Shown here: positions 40,465 to 49,194 of the stretch, one piece after another | Layout: the number at the start of each line of letters is the position of its first letter | Numbering within the stretch: the first letter of the stretch is position 1 | Source of the DNA: DAOUBF01 sp034432795 | Lineage (GTDB): Bacteria; Chloroflexota; Anaerolineae; DSLN01 | Direction of reading: 5' to 3' | NCBI GenBank assembly: GCA_034432795.1 | Contig: DAOUBF010000035.1 | Location: 1 to 49,419, forward strand | Length of the DNA stretch: 49,419 nt | Made by a program: the position numbers and the translations under genes | Notes under the pieces: model-generated | What the model was told of the DNA's origin: nothing | The model's database searches: none | What the model saw: only the letters and a program-made list of their open reading frames with translations

Positions 40465-40689
40465 ATGGACATCCGGCCTATCCAGGAAGTAGCCCGTCAG
40501 GCTCACCTGTTTTTCACCGATCACGCTGTGCGACAAATGGCCAAACGCTTATCTCTTATTGGATTGAGAAGCCAACATGAAAATGATCGCCACCTATCGG
40601 GCGGAGCGTGGCGAACCCGAAGAGCCCATGGATTTATGGCTGGGAGGCGTGCCTCTAAAGACAGTTCCTGGGAGGAGAGATTGAAATGA
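40465..40689 (+). pseudogene. Shortened DUF4258 toxin-like gene
   Basis: The first 28 residues, MDIRPIQEVARQAHLFFTDH followed by AVRQMAKR, match the N-terminus of DUF4258 proteins, a toxin-like family whose members are usually about 90-100 residues. After MAKR the resemblance stops and the remaining 46 residues (Arg/Ser/His-rich) look like out-of-frame sequence. An internal deletion or frameshift has probably removed the core. The small frame at 40577-40684, read one base over, looks like the next gene of the original operon. Confidence 0.5.
40577..40684 (+). CDS. Very small protein, possible former antitoxin partner
   Basis: This 35-codon frame starts MKMIATYRAERGEPEEPMDL and ends in a basic tail, overlapping the end of the DUF4258 remnant in another frame. 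It stops two bases before the ATG of the ribbon-helix-helix antitoxin. It may be a partner of the lost DUF4258 toxin or a short leader. No family was recognised. Confidence 0.3.
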   Translation: MKMIATYRAERGEPEEPMDLWLGGVPLKTVPGRRD

Positions 40690-40889
40690 AACCCTTAGAA
40701 GTTGAAATACCGGACAAACTGGCTGAAGAACTTGATGCAATCGTGAAGGCGGGTTGGTTCAGCAGCGAAGCCGAAGTTGTACGTTGGGCGCTCTTGGAGT
40801 TTGTGCGTCGCTATCACTTTGAGTTGCTTGAACGGTTTCAGCGTGAGGATATTGCCTGGGCGCTTAAGCAGAAGGAAGCCAGCACGTGA
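40686..40889 (+). CDS. Ribbon-helix-helix antitoxin
   Basis: This 67-residue CopG/ParD-like protein has a beta strand KPLEVEIPDKLAEELDAIV, then WFSSEAEVVRWALLEFVRRY as the helix-turn-helix pair, and a C-terminal helix. GGGAGGAGAG precedes ATG 40686. Its stop overlaps the GTG of the DUF3368 toxin gene (GTGA), the usual coupling of this antitoxin-toxin combination. Confidence 0.8.
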   Translation: MKPLEVEIPDKLAEELDAIVKAGWFSSEAEVVRWALLEFVRRYHFELLERFQREDIAWALKQKEAST

Positions 40890-41386
40890 GGCGCATTGTC
40901 TCAGATAGTGGCCCCTTGCTGCATCTCAGCGAAGCGCAGGCCCTTGACCTGTTGGCGCTGATAGGCGAAATCCATATCCCGAAGGCTGTAGATGTCGAGA
41001 TGGCGCGGTACGATGCTTCCTGGCAAATGCAGCGACCGATATGGATCAACGTAGATGTGCTAGTAGCACCCTATGGGGAAGATGCAACCGCATGGCGACA
41101 GGCTGGATTACTGGATATAGGGGAGGCTGAAGCGATTGCCTTGACGCGACAGCTTGAGGCTGATTGGTTATTGACAGATGATGCGGCGGCGCGCTTATTC
41201 GCTCAATCGTTAGGGTTAGAGGCGCATGGTTCTTTGGGCGTCGTGATCTGGGCAGCCGCCGCAGGCCATCTCTCTCATGCCGAGGCGGAAGCGGCATTAA
41301 ACGGGTTAGCGCAGTCATCGCTGTGGATCTCGGCACGGGTACTCTCAGAGGCCAGGGCAGCATTGGAGCAGTTATTCTCAACGTGA
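40886..41386 (+). CDS. DUF3368 PIN-like toxin
   Basis: This 166-residue PIN-like protein has RRIVSDSGPLLHLSEAQALD at the start, with the catalytic Asp. GLLDIGEAEAIALTRQLEAD and WLLTDDAAARLFAQSLGLEA complete the acidic site, and GSLGVVIWAAAAGHLS is the family tail. These are the DUF3368 features found beside CopG- or UPF0175-type antitoxins. It probably cleaves RNA and is held inactive by the gene at 40686-40889. Confidence 0.8.
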   Translation: MRRIVSDSGPLLHLSEAQALDLLALIGEIHIPKAVDVEMARYDASWQMQRPIWINVDVLVAPYGEDATAWRQAGLLDIGEAEAIALTRQLEADWLLTDDAAARLFAQSLGLEAHGSLGVVIWAAAAGHLSHAEAEAALNGLAQSSLWISARVLSEARAALEQLFST

Positions 41387-41501
41387 TAGGTATTGCATCT
41401 GAGCAGATTTCAGGAGCGCATTGAGAGGGGATATGCTCGTGTTACTCTCCGTTCAATCCGTTCCCCGAATCCGTTGACAGCCACCCCAGGAAAGGAGCCC
41501 C

Positions 41502-42497
41502 ATGCCTGACGAACCCTTGAAGATCGGGCTGATTGTGGGACGCGAGTGGTCATGGCCTCCTGCCTTTATTGAAGAGGTCAACCGGCGCAACGAGGGCGTT
41601 ATTGCCGAGTATGTCAAGCTCGGCGGCACGCGCATGAACGAGCCTTGCCCCTACCGCGTCATTGTGGACCGCATCTCCCACGAAGTGCCCTACTACCGCA
41701 CCTATCTCAAAAACGCCGTCCTGCAAGGCACTTATGTCATCAACGACCCCTTCATGTGGTCGGCGGACGATAAGTTCTTTGAGGCCTCGCTCGCGGATAA
41801 GCTGGGCGTGGCCCATCCCAAGACCATCGTCCTCCCCAACAAGGACTACGTGGAGGGCATCGTCCCCACCGAATCGCTACGCAACCTGATCTACCCGCTG
41901 GACTGGCAGGCCATCGCCGATTATGTGGGCCTGCCCGCCATCCTCAAGGATGCCTGGGGCGGCGGCTGGAAACAGGTGTACCGCGTCAACTCGGTGGAGG
42001 AGTTGATCTGGCGCTACGATCAGACCGGGCGGCTGACCATGATCCTCCAGGAGTTGATTGAGTGGGATCACTACGTGCGCTGTATCTGTCTGGGGCGTGA
42101 AAAGGTCCTGCCCATCAAGTACGACCCCATCAACCGGCGCTATCTCGTGGAGCACGAGCACCTGACGCCGGAGCTGGGAGAGCGCATCGTCAACGATGCC
42201 CTCAAGCTCAACCGGGCGCTCGGCTATGACATGAACACGATTGAGTTCGCCATCCGCGATGGCGTGCCCTACGCCATTGACTTCATGAACCCTGCGCCGG
42301 ATTTTGACATCTATTCGCTGACGCCGCACTACTTTGAATGGGTGGTCAAGGAAATGGCCGACCTGACCATCAGCATCGCCAAGAGCGGGCGGAGGATGGG
42401 TGAGCATTACCTCTGGGCTAAGGCCGTGGACGCCGAGCAGAAGGCCAGGAGCCGCAAAGGACATCGGGGGAGAAAAGCCCCCGCCGGGGCAAGGTAG
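41502..42497 (+). CDS. ATP-grasp ligase-like protein
   Basis: This 331-residue ATP-grasp protein starts with a Rossmann-like domain (KIGLIVGREWSWPPAFIEEV). It continues with LPAILKDAWGGGWKQVYRV (nucleotide-binding Lys and glycine loop), TMILQELIEWDHYVRCICLG (hinge) and the Mg-binding segment NTIEFAIRDGVPYAIDFMNP. Members form an acyl-phosphate and join it to an amine or thiol; the substrate here is unknown. AAAGGAG lies six bases before ATG 41502. The basic C-terminal tail is not part of the fold. The next gene, 13 bases on, is a circularly permuted ATP-grasp protein, so the two probably act in one pathway. Confidence 0.8.
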   Translation: MPDEPLKIGLIVGREWSWPPAFIEEVNRRNEGVIAEYVKLGGTRMNEPCPYRVIVDRISHEVPYYRTYLKNAVLQGTYVINDPFMWSADDKFFEASLADKLGVAHPKTIVLPNKDYVEGIVPTESLRNLIYPLDWQAIADYVGLPAILKDAWGGGWKQVYRVNSVEELIWRYDQTGRLTMILQELIEWDHYVRCICLGREKVLPIKYDPINRRYLVEHEHLTPELGERIVNDALKLNRALGYDMNTIEFAIRDGVPYAIDFMNPAPDFDIYSLTPHYFEWVVKEMADLTISIAKSGRRMGEHYLWAKAVDAEQKARSRKGHRGRKAPAGAR

Positions 42498-42510
42498 AAG
42501 GGGGACGGCC

Positions 42511-43857
42511 ATGGACGCGATGTTGGAGCAGATCATTGAGGATTACCATGACCTGCTCACGCCCCAGGTGGCCCAGGAGACCTGGGAGCGACTGGTGGAG
42601 GGGATGACGGCGCGCCGGATCGGGTTCGGCGACCGCCTGCTGTGCACCGTGCTCAGGCCGCGCTTCCTCACGCGGGAGCAGTATGAATGGATTGAGGAGG
42701 AATGCCGGTGGCTACTCCGCGCCTTCGCCACAGCCTACCAGGCGCTCCTGCACGACGCCAGCCTGCGGGCCCAACTGGCCCTGACCCAGGCGGAGGAACA
42801 ACTGCTCGCCCTGGACCCGGGGTTTGAGCCGCCCACCGTGAGCAGCCGCCTGGATTGCTTTATCACACCGGACGGCGGCTTTCAGAGCGTGGAGTATAAC
42901 GCGGAAACGCCCGCCGGGATCGCTTACGCAGACGCGCTATCGCAACTGTTCCTGGAGTTGCCCGTCATGCAGGATTTCCAACGGCGCTACCGCCTCCAGG
43001 CGCTTAACATCCGCCCGTACCAACTGGAGGCCATGCTGGCGGCCTGGCGCGCCTGGGGCGGGCAGGGCCTGCCGCGTATCGGCATCATTGACTGGGTGGG
43101 CGTGCCCACAACCAATGAGTTTCTCCTGTTTCAGGAATTCTTCGCCCAGCACGGGCTGGAAGCGATCATCGCCTCGCCGGAGGAACTGGAGTATAGCGGC
43201 GGCAAGCTGCGCGCACGCGGGCAGGTGATTGACTTCCTCTACAAGCGCGTGCTGGCGAGCGAACTTCTGGAGAAGTACGGGCTGGACCAGCCAATTGTGC
43301 GGGCGCTGCGTGACCGTGCGGTGTGCATGGGCAACGGTTTCCGCGCCAAGTTGCTGCACAAGAAATCCATCCACGCCTTCCTCACGGATGAACGCAATGC
43401 CCACCTGTTCAGCGCCGAGGAGCAGGCGGCGATTGCGCGCCACATCCCCTGGACGCGGAAGGTGGAGGAGCGCAAAACGCTCTATCACGGCCAGACCATT
43501 GACCTGCTGCCGTTCATCGCCGAGCACCGCGAGCGGCTGGTCCTGAAGCCGAACGATGAGTATGGGGGGAAGGGCGTAGTCATCGGCTGGGAGACGGACG
43601 ATGCCGCCTGGGGGCAGGCAGTGCGGGACGCGCTGAATGAGCCGACGGTCGTGCAGGAGCGGGTGCCGGTGGCCACCGAGCCTTATGCGGCCTTCGCCGA
43701 TGGGACAGTAGACATTAGCCCGCGCCTGGTGGACCTGGACCCCTATTTCTTCTCCGGCCAGACGGTCTATGGGATGTTGACACGGCTCTCTACGGTCGCC
43801 TTGCTGAATGTGACCGCCGGAGGCGGCTCGGTGGTGCCCACGTTCATCGTGGAGTAG
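42511..43857 (+). CDS. Circularly permuted ATP-grasp protein
   Basis: This 448-residue protein has the permuted ATP-grasp order. The Mg-binding segment SVEYNAETPAGIAYADAL (about residues 130-147) comes first, and the nucleotide-binding LVLKPNDEYGGKGVVIGW and VVQERVPVATEPYAAF segments are near the C-terminus. Known members (CP_ATPgrasp_2 type) occur in small-molecule ligase and peptide-modification clusters of unknown product. ATG 42511 was chosen for AGAAGGGGG just upstream; the frame is open to 42400 within the neighbour. A strong hairpin at 44014-44055 ends the two-gene operon. No precursor peptide was found nearby. Confidence 0.8.
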   Translation: MDAMLEQIIEDYHDLLTPQVAQETWERLVEGMTARRIGFGDRLLCTVLRPRFLTREQYEWIEEECRWLLRAFATAYQALLHDASLRAQLALTQAEEQLLALDPGFEPPTVSSRLDCFITPDGGFQSVEYNAETPAGIAYADALSQLFLELPVMQDFQRRYRLQALNIRPYQLEAMLAAWRAWGGQGLPRIGIIDWVGVPTTNEFLLFQEFFAQHGLEAIIASPEELEYSGGKLRARGQVIDFLYKRVLASELLEKYGLDQPIVRALRDRAVCMGNGFRAKLLHKKSIHAFLTDERNAHLFSAEEQAAIARHIPWTRKVEERKTLYHGQTIDLLPFIAEHRERLVLKPNDEYGGKGVVIGWETDDAAWGQAVRDALNEPTVVQERVPVATEPYAAFADGTVDISPRLVDLDPYFFSGQTVYGMLTRLSTVALLNVTAGGGSVVPTFIVE

Positions 43858-44013
43858 CGCCATGCCCTCAATAGAGATGCGACAAATGTCATATAAAAAA
43901 TGTGATAAGTGTCACTGACATGGAGGGGGAATTCAGTAGTAAGATGTCTGGTGGAAGCATGAGCCAGGCCCCCCTTCCCCGGCCGGTTCATCGCGACTCC
44001 TCCTTTGGCGACC

Positions 44014-44055
44014 GCTCCCACCGGGGACTCCCCACTCCGGTGGGAGCCGCTTTTA
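44014..44055 (+). terminator. Rho-independent terminator after the ATP-grasp pair
   Basis: GCTCCCACCGG at 44014-44024 pairs perfectly with CCGGTGGGAGC at 44037-44047 and is followed by CGCTTTTAA. It lies upstream of the carA promoter, so it ends the previous operon rather than attenuating carAB. Confidence 0.75.
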
Positions 44056-44115
44056 AGCCAGGGCGCTATGGGGGCACCGCCCGGAGATGATTTAAGATCA
44101 AAGCGCCTCAGGCCA

Positions 44116-44144
44116 TTGACATGGGCAGTGTATCTCCGTATTGT
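44116..44144 (+). promoter_or_regulatory. Near-leaderless promoter of carAB
   Basis: TTGACA at 44116-44121 and TATTGT at 44139-44144 are 17 bases apart. The transcript would begin near 44151, nine bases before ATG 44160, leaving no room for a normal ribosome binding site or attenuator. Confidence 0.65.
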
Positions 44145-44159
44145 GGGGTCTGATCTCGT

Positions 44160-45311
44160 ATGAAGTCCGCTACGCTGGTCCTGGAAGACGGCACGCTATT
44201 CCACGGGGCCGCCTTTGGCGCGGCAGCGGATGCCGTCTTTGAACTCGTCTTCAATACGGCCATGACGGGATACCAGGAGATCCTCACCGACCCGTCGTAT
44301 CGCGGTCAAGGGGTCCTGTTCACCGCCCCCCACATCGGCAATGTGGGCATCAACCCAGAGGATATGGAATCGGAGAGGCCGCAGGTGTCGGCGGTGGTCG
44401 TGCGTGCGCTCAGCCCGGTCGTATCCAACTGGCGGGCGACGCAGCCGCTGGGGGACTGGCTGGCCGCGCACGGCGTGCCGGGGATTAGCGAGGTGGATAC
44501 ACGCTATCTGACGCGCAGGCTGCGCGACGGCGGCACATTGCGCGCGGCGCTATCTACGCGGGGGACCTCTGCAGAGGACCTGGTGGAGATGGCCCGCGCC
44601 TGGCCTGGGCTGGATGGCATAGATATGGTGAAGCAGGTCACCTGCGCCGCGCCTTACGCATGGACCGGCGATAGGGCGCAGCCCTGGGTGCAGGTCGCCG
44701 ATGTCCATGCTGAGGTCGGCGGTGAACGGCCACGGGTGGTCGTATATGACTTTGGGGTCAAGCGGAACATCATTCGGCATCTGGCGGCGCACGGCGCGCG
44801 GGTGACGGTACTGCCCGCCACCGCCCCGGCGGAGCAGGCGCTGACACTCCAGCCGCACGGCGTCCTACTCTCCAATGGGCCGGGCGATCCCGCCGGGCTG
44901 CCCTACGCCGTGGAGACGACGCGCCGGCTGATTGAGAGCGGCGTGCCCACGCTGGGCATCTGTCTGGGGCATCAATTGATCGGCCTGGCGCTGGGCGGGC
45001 GGACGCGGCGGCTCAAGTTCGGCCATCACGGCGGCAACCACCCGGTCAAAGACCTGCGCAGCGGGCAGGTGTGGATCACCGCCCAGAATCACAACTACCA
45101 CGTGGACATGGAGACCCTGCCCAGGAACGTGGAGATCACGCACATCAGCCTGAACGACGGCTCGCTGGAGGGCCTGGCCTTGCGCGACAGGCCAGTGTTC
45201 AGCGTGCAGTTTCACCCGGAGGCCAGCCCCGGCCCGCACGACGCGCACGGTGTGTTTGCCGCGTTCTTCCGCCTTATGGAGGATTTCTGGTCGGATGTGG
45301 CGCCTGAGTAA
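44160..45311 (+). CDS. carA: Carbamoyl-phosphate synthase small (glutaminase) subunit
   Basis: CarA hydrolyses glutamine and passes ammonia to CarB for carbamoyl phosphate, used for arginine and pyrimidines. The 383-residue protein has the CPSase small-chain domain (VLEDGTLFHGAAFGA, FNTAMTGYQEILTDPSYRGQ) and the class I glutamine amidotransferase domain. C268 lies in LGICLGHQLIG and H352 and E354 in FHPEASPGPHD. All catalytic residues are present. The start has no ribosome binding site, in keeping with the near-leaderless promoter. carB follows after 151 bases that contain two C/G-run hairpins. Confidence 0.97.
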   Translation: MKSATLVLEDGTLFHGAAFGAAADAVFELVFNTAMTGYQEILTDPSYRGQGVLFTAPHIGNVGINPEDMESERPQVSAVVVRALSPVVSNWRATQPLGDWLAAHGVPGISEVDTRYLTRRLRDGGTLRAALSTRGTSAEDLVEMARAWPGLDGIDMVKQVTCAAPYAWTGDRAQPWVQVADVHAEVGGERPRVVVYDFGVKRNIIRHLAAHGARVTVLPATAPAEQALTLQPHGVLLSNGPGDPAGLPYAVETTRRLIESGVPTLGICLGHQLIGLALGGRTRRLKFGHHGGNHPVKDLRSGQVWITAQNHNYHVDMETLPRNVEITHISLNDGSLEGLALRDRPVFSVQFHPEASPGPHDAHGVFAAFFRLMEDFWSDVAPE

Positions 45312-45330
45312 TTCTTCAGCGCGGAGCACG

Positions 45331-45418
45331 CTGCCCCCACCCCAGCCCTCTCCTACAGAGGGGAGAGGGAGCACGCCTGTTCCCTCCCCCTGGATGGGGG
45401 AGGGGCAGGGAGGGGATA
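45331..45418. repeat. Two C/G-run hairpins between carA and carB
   Basis: CCCTCTCC-tacaga-GGGGAGAGGG and CCCTCCCCC-tggat-GGGGGAGGGG lie in the carA-carB gap and belong to the family also seen at 33438-33490. They may act on the ratio of the two subunits. Confidence 0.5.
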
Positions 45419-45462
45419 ACAGTGCTGTGACGCCATATCTCTCTACGCTGAATTGAGCACTT

Positions 45463-48400
45463 ATGCCCCGCAGGACGGATATCCACTCGGTCTTTGTCAT
45501 CGGCTCCGGCCCGATTGTGATCGGGCAGGCGGCAGAGTTTGACTACTCCGGCACCCAGGCGATTAAGGCGCTGCGGGCGGAGGGCTTCCGTGTCATCCTG
45601 GTCAACTCCAACCCTGCCACGATCATGACCGATCCGGAGCTGGCCGATGCGACCTACATTGAACCGCTGATCCCGGAGGCCCTGGAAGCGATCATCGCGC
45701 AGGAGCGCCCGGATGCGCTCTTGCCCACAGTGGGCGGGCAGACCGGCCTGAACCTGGCGCAGGCCCTGGCCGAATGCGGCGTGCTGGAACGCTATGGCGT
45801 CAGGCTGATCGGCGCCTCGCTCCAGGCAATCCGCATGGCCGAGGACCGCGCCCTGTTCCGCCAGACCATGCTGGCGCACGGCATCCCCGTGCCGCAGGGC
45901 GGCGCGGCCGCTTCGCCGGCCGAAGCACGGCGGCTGGCCGAGGCCATCGGCTACCCACTCATCGTGCGCTCGTCGTTTGCGCTGGGGGGGACAGGGGCGA
46001 GTTGGGTGAGCGGGCCGGAACAGTTAGATGAGGCGGTGGAGAAAGCATTAAATGCCTCGCCGGTGCGCCAGGCCTGGCTGGAAGAGTCGGTCCTGGGATG
46101 GAAGGAATACGAGTTGGAGGTGATGCGCGACCGCGCCGATAACTTCGTGGTCGTGTGCAGCATTGAGAACCTGGACCCCATGGGAGTGCACACGGGCGAT
46201 AGCATCACCGTGGCGCCGGCGCAGACCCTGACCGACCGTGAGTATCAGGTGCTGCGCGACCTGGCGCGGCGGGTGATGAGCGCGGTGGGCGTGGAGACCG
46301 GCGGGGCTAACGTGCAGTTCGCGGTTCACCCCAGGGATGGGCGGGCGCTGGTGATTGAGATGAACCCGCGCGTGTCGCGCTCCTCAGCGCTGGCCTCCAA
46401 AGCCACCGGCTTCGCTATCGCCAAGGTGGCCACGCTGGTGGCGGTGGGCTACACGCTGGATGAGATCACCAACGACATCACCCGACAGACAAAGGCCTCG
46501 TTTGAACCCTCGCTGGATTACGTCGTGGTCAAGATCCCGCGTTGGGCGTTTGAGAAGCTGCCTGGTGCGGACCGCACACTAGGCCCGCAGATGAAATCGG
46601 TGGGCGAGGTCATGGCGCTGGGGCGAACCTTCGTAGAGGCGCTGCACAAGGCGGTGCAGTCGCTGGAGATCGGCGTGGATGCGCTGGATGGCTCCGGGGA
46701 GAAGAGCGTTCAGGTGGGGCGGCTACGCCCGCTGGAGGCGCTGGCCGTGCCTGGGCCGACGCGCCTGTTTGACGTGTATTGTGCCCTGCAGAGCGGTGTC
46801 TCCCCCGAAGCCATCGCCCAGGCCACCGGCTATGACCCCTGGTTCCTGGCGCAGATGGCCGAGGTGGTGGGGTTGGAGCGGGAGATCAGAGATTGGAGAT
46901 TTGAACCCATCTCTAATCTCCAATCTCTACTCTGGCGGGCGAAGCGGGCGGGGATCGCGGATAGCCGCATTGCGCGGCTGCTCACGACCCCGGAACGGCC
47001 GATGAGCGCGCTGGAGGTGCGGGCGTTGCGAAAACAGATGGGCATCCTGCCCACCTTTCTGCGCGTGGATACGTGCGCGGCGGAGTTTGAAGCCCAGACG
47101 CCGTACCTGTACAGCACGTATGAGACAGAGGACGAGGCGCAGCCGACCGAGAGGCGCAAGGTCCTCATCCTGGGCAGCGGGCCGAACCGCATCGGGCAGG
47201 GGATTGAGTTTGATTATTGCTGCTGCCAGGCGGTGTTTGCCCTGCGCGAGCTGGGCTACGAGACGATCATGGTGAATTGCAACCCGGAGACGGTCTCCAC
47301 GGATTACGACACCGCCGACCGGCTGTACTTTGAGCCGCTGACATTGGAGCATGTACTCAATGTCGTGGAACGGGAGCAGCCCCAGGGCGTGATCGTGCAG
47401 TTGGGCGGGCAAACGCCGCTCAATTTGGCGCAGGCGCTGGCTGCGGCGGGTGTGCCCATCATCGGCACCTCGCCGGAGGCGATTGACCTGGCGGAGGACC
47501 GCCAGCGGTTTGCGCAGTTGCTGCGCGAACTGGATATTCCCCAGCCAGAGCACGGTATCGCGCACGAACTGGAAGAGGCCCGCGCCATCGCCCGGCAGTT
47601 GGGCTATCCCCTGCTGGTGCGGCCTTCCTATGTCCTCGGCGGGCGGGCCATGCGCATCGTGGAGGACGATGCGCAACTGGAGAGCGTGCTGGAAGAGGCC
47701 ATGGCCGCGGCGCCGGGGCAGCCGCTCCTGGTAGACCGCTTCCTGGAGGATGCCTATGAAGCCGATGTGGACGCGCTGTGTGACGGCGAGCGGGTGGTGA
47801 TCGGCGCGATCATGCAGCACATTGAGGAGGCGGGCGTCCATTCGGGCGATTCGGCCTGCGTGCTGCCGCCCTATCGCATCAGCGCCTACCATCTGGAGAC
47901 GATACGTGAGTATGTGGAGCAGTTGGGGCTGGCGCTTGGGGTGCGCGGGCTGATGAATGTGCAGTTTGCTATCAGGGACGATATTGTGTACGTGCTAGAG
48001 GTCAACCCGCGCGCCTCACGGACGGTGCCATATGCCAGCAAGGCCACAGGTGTGCCTTTGGCGCGGCTGGCGACGAAGGTGATGGTCGGACAGTCGCTGG
48101 CGGAATTGGGCTTCATCGCGGAGCCGAAGGTGGACGGCTTCTTCGTGAAGGAGGCGGTGTTGCCGTTTAAGAAGCTGCCGGGGAGCGACGCGGTGCTGGG
48201 GCCGGAGATGCGCAGTACGGGCGAGGTCATGGGTCATGCCTCCAACTTCGGCCACGCCTTCGCCAAGTCGCAGCTTGCCGCCGGGGCCGGGCTGCCCCTG
48301 GAGGGCAACGCGCTCATCAGTGTGAACGACTATGATAAGGGGGCGGCCCTGAAGATCGCCCGCGATTTATGGCGGATGGGGTTCGGGCTGTACGCCACGC

Positions 48401-48699
48401 CGGGGACGGCGGAGTTTCTGCGCCGGGTGGGATTGCCGGTAGAGGCGGTCAACAAGGTGTCGCAAGGCTCGCCGCATGTGGTGGACCTGATCCGGGCAGG
48501 GCAGGTGCATCTCATCCTGAACACGCCGCGCGGGCCACACGCGCACTCCGATGGGGCGCAGATCCGGCAGGCAGCGCTGGCCATGGACGTGCCGCTGCTC
48601 ACCACGCTCTCGGCGGCAGCGGCGGCGGTAGCGGGGATCCGGGCACTACGGGCGAAGGCGCTTAAGTACCGGAGCCTGCAGGCGCATTTCGGTGGGTAG
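45463..48699 (+). CDS. carB: Carbamoyl-phosphate synthase large subunit
   Basis: CarB makes carbamoyl phosphate from bicarbonate, ammonia and two ATP. The 1078-residue protein has two homologous ATP-grasp halves: IGSGPIVIGQAAEFDYSG and MNPRVSRSSALASKATG in the first, and GSGPNRIGQGIEFDYCC and VNPRASRTVPYASKATG in the second. The allosteric MGS-like domain follows (about residues 930-1078). Length and motifs are those of an intact enzyme. In the oligomerisation loop (residues about 475-489) the sequence is encoded by a perfect 14-base-arm palindrome (46888-46928). A 43-base scrap of its 3' end is repeated at 49195-49237. Confidence 0.97.
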   Translation: MPRRTDIHSVFVIGSGPIVIGQAAEFDYSGTQAIKALRAEGFRVILVNSNPATIMTDPELADATYIEPLIPEALEAIIAQERPDALLPTVGGQTGLNLAQALAECGVLERYGVRLIGASLQAIRMAEDRALFRQTMLAHGIPVPQGGAAASPAEARRLAEAIGYPLIVRSSFALGGTGASWVSGPEQLDEAVEKALNASPVRQAWLEESVLGWKEYELEVMRDRADNFVVVCSIENLDPMGVHTGDSITVAPAQTLTDREYQVLRDLARRVMSAVGVETGGANVQFAVHPRDGRALVIEMNPRVSRSSALASKATGFAIAKVATLVAVGYTLDEITNDITRQTKASFEPSLDYVVVKIPRWAFEKLPGADRTLGPQMKSVGEVMALGRTFVEALHKAVQSLEIGVDALDGSGEKSVQVGRLRPLEALAVPGPTRLFDVYCALQSGVSPEAIAQATGYDPWFLAQMAEVVGLEREIRDWRFEPISNLQSLLWRAKRAGIADSRIARLLTTPERPMSALEVRALRKQMGILPTFLRVDTCAAEFEAQTPYLYSTYETEDEAQPTERRKVLILGSGPNRIGQGIEFDYCCCQAVFALRELGYETIMVNCNPETVSTDYDTADRLYFEPLTLEHVLNVVEREQPQGVIVQLGGQTPLNLAQALAAAGVPIIGTSPEAIDLAEDRQRFAQLLRELDIPQPEHGIAHELEEARAIARQLGYPLLVRPSYVLGGRAMRIVEDDAQLESVLEEAMAAAPGQPLLVDRFLEDAYEADVDALCDGERVVIGAIMQHIEEAGVHSGDSACVLPPYRISAYHLETIREYVEQLGLALGVRGLMNVQFAIRDDIVYVLEVNPRASRTVPYASKATGVPLARLATKVMVGQSLAELGFIAEPKVDGFFVKEAVLPFKKLPGSDAVLGPEMRSTGEVMGHASNFGHAFAKSQLAAGAGLPLEGNALISVNDYDKGAALKIARDLWRMGFGLYATPGTAEFLRRVGLPVEAVNKVSQGSPHVVDLIRAGQVHLILNTPRGPHAHSDGAQIRQAALAMDVPLLTTLSAAAAAVAGIRALRAKALKYRSLQAHFGG
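46888..46928. repeat. Palindrome inside carB
   Basis: AGAGATTGGAGATT at 46888-46901 pairs exactly with AATCTCCAATCTCT at 46915-46928 around a 13-base loop. It is read in frame within a variable surface loop of CarB and has a lower GC content than the surrounding gene. Confidence 0.7.
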
Positions 48700-48713
48700 G
48701 CTCTAGCCCCTTC

Positions 48714-48929
48714 TCAGGCTGCGATGGCCAGCGGTTTGGCTTTGGTCGTGGGTTCAGGCACCGGCTGGTTGGTCTCTTTGAGAGCCTGGATATACAACTC
48801 TATAGCCTCTTTCATGAGCTTTTCGGTCTCTTCAAGGGTGTCGGCTGCGGCAATGCAGCCGGGAAGGTCGGGGACGTAAGCGGAGTAATTTTTGCCGGTC
48901 CATTCGTAGATGACTACGTATTCCTTCAT
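48714..48929 (-). CDS. hicB: HicB-like antitoxin
   Basis: This 71-residue protein has the HicB partial RNase H fold: YVVIYEWTGKNYSAYVPDLP, GCIAAADTLEETEKLMKEAI, ELYIQALKETNQPVPEP. It neutralises HicA. The ATG overlaps the hicA stop (ATGA at 48926-48929), so the order is toxin first, as usual for hicAB. It lacks the helix-turn-helix or ribbon-helix-helix tail of longer HicB proteins. It converges on carB with 14 bases between the stops. Confidence 0.85.
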   Translation of the reverse strand: MKEYVVIYEWTGKNYSAYVPDLPGCIAAADTLEETEKLMKEAIELYIQALKETNQPVPEPTTKAKPLAIAA

Positions 48930-49120
48930 GGTTCATCCTCCAGTTCAGCCTGTTTCCAGATGCTCTTCAACGTGCCTGGGGCGACCTCTTTGCCAGGATG
49001 CCCGGCGACTACGACGATCCCCTTCTTGGTTGGATGTTTGAGTACACGATGGCTGCCTCGGATACGGGCCACATACCAGCCATCTTCCTCCAATCGCCTC
49101 AATACATCCCGCACCTTCAT
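48926..49120 (-). CDS. hicA: HicA-like mRNA interferase toxin
   Basis: This 64-residue protein matches HicA: MKVRDVLRRLEEDGWYVARI, RGSHRVLKHPTKKGIVVVAG with the catalytic His in GSHR, and HPGKEVAPGTLKSIWKQAEL. HicA cleaves mRNA when not bound by HicB. I chose ATG 49118-49120, which starts the conserved part; an ATG at 49138 would add six residues. Confidence 0.85.
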   Translation of the reverse strand: MKVRDVLRRLEEDGWYVARIRGSHRVLKHPTKKGIVVVAGHPGKEVAPGTLKSIWKQAELEDEP

Positions 49121-49136
49121 TATCGCTTCGGAAGCC

Positions 49137-49166
49137 ATATTACTATATGAGCCAGCCGGATGGCAA
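49137..49166 (-). promoter_or_regulatory. Promoter of hicAB
   Basis: TTGCCA (49166 to 49161) and TAATAT (49142 to 49137) on the minus strand are 18 bases apart, with a leader of about 10 bases to ATG 49120. Confidence 0.4.
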
Positions 49167-49194
49167 ATCGGGCGTGGATTGGGCGGGCGGTGTG

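Larger units (their letters stand above)
43858..44159. other. Interval between the ATP-grasp pair and carA
   Basis: It holds an imperfect inverted repeat with ATGTCA/TGACAT ends (about 43887-43922), the terminator hairpin at 44014-44055 and the carA promoter. There is no gene. Confidence 0.45.

Noticed and set aside
43858..44159. Riboswitch or pyrimidine attenuator ahead of carA
   Set aside because: The terminator hairpin lies upstream of the carA promoter, and the predicted carA leader is only about nine bases.
46888..46928. tRNA-like T-arm sequence (GATTTGAACCC) within carB
   Set aside because: No acceptor, anticodon or D-arm can be folded around it; the palindrome explains the sequence and the carB frame is intact.
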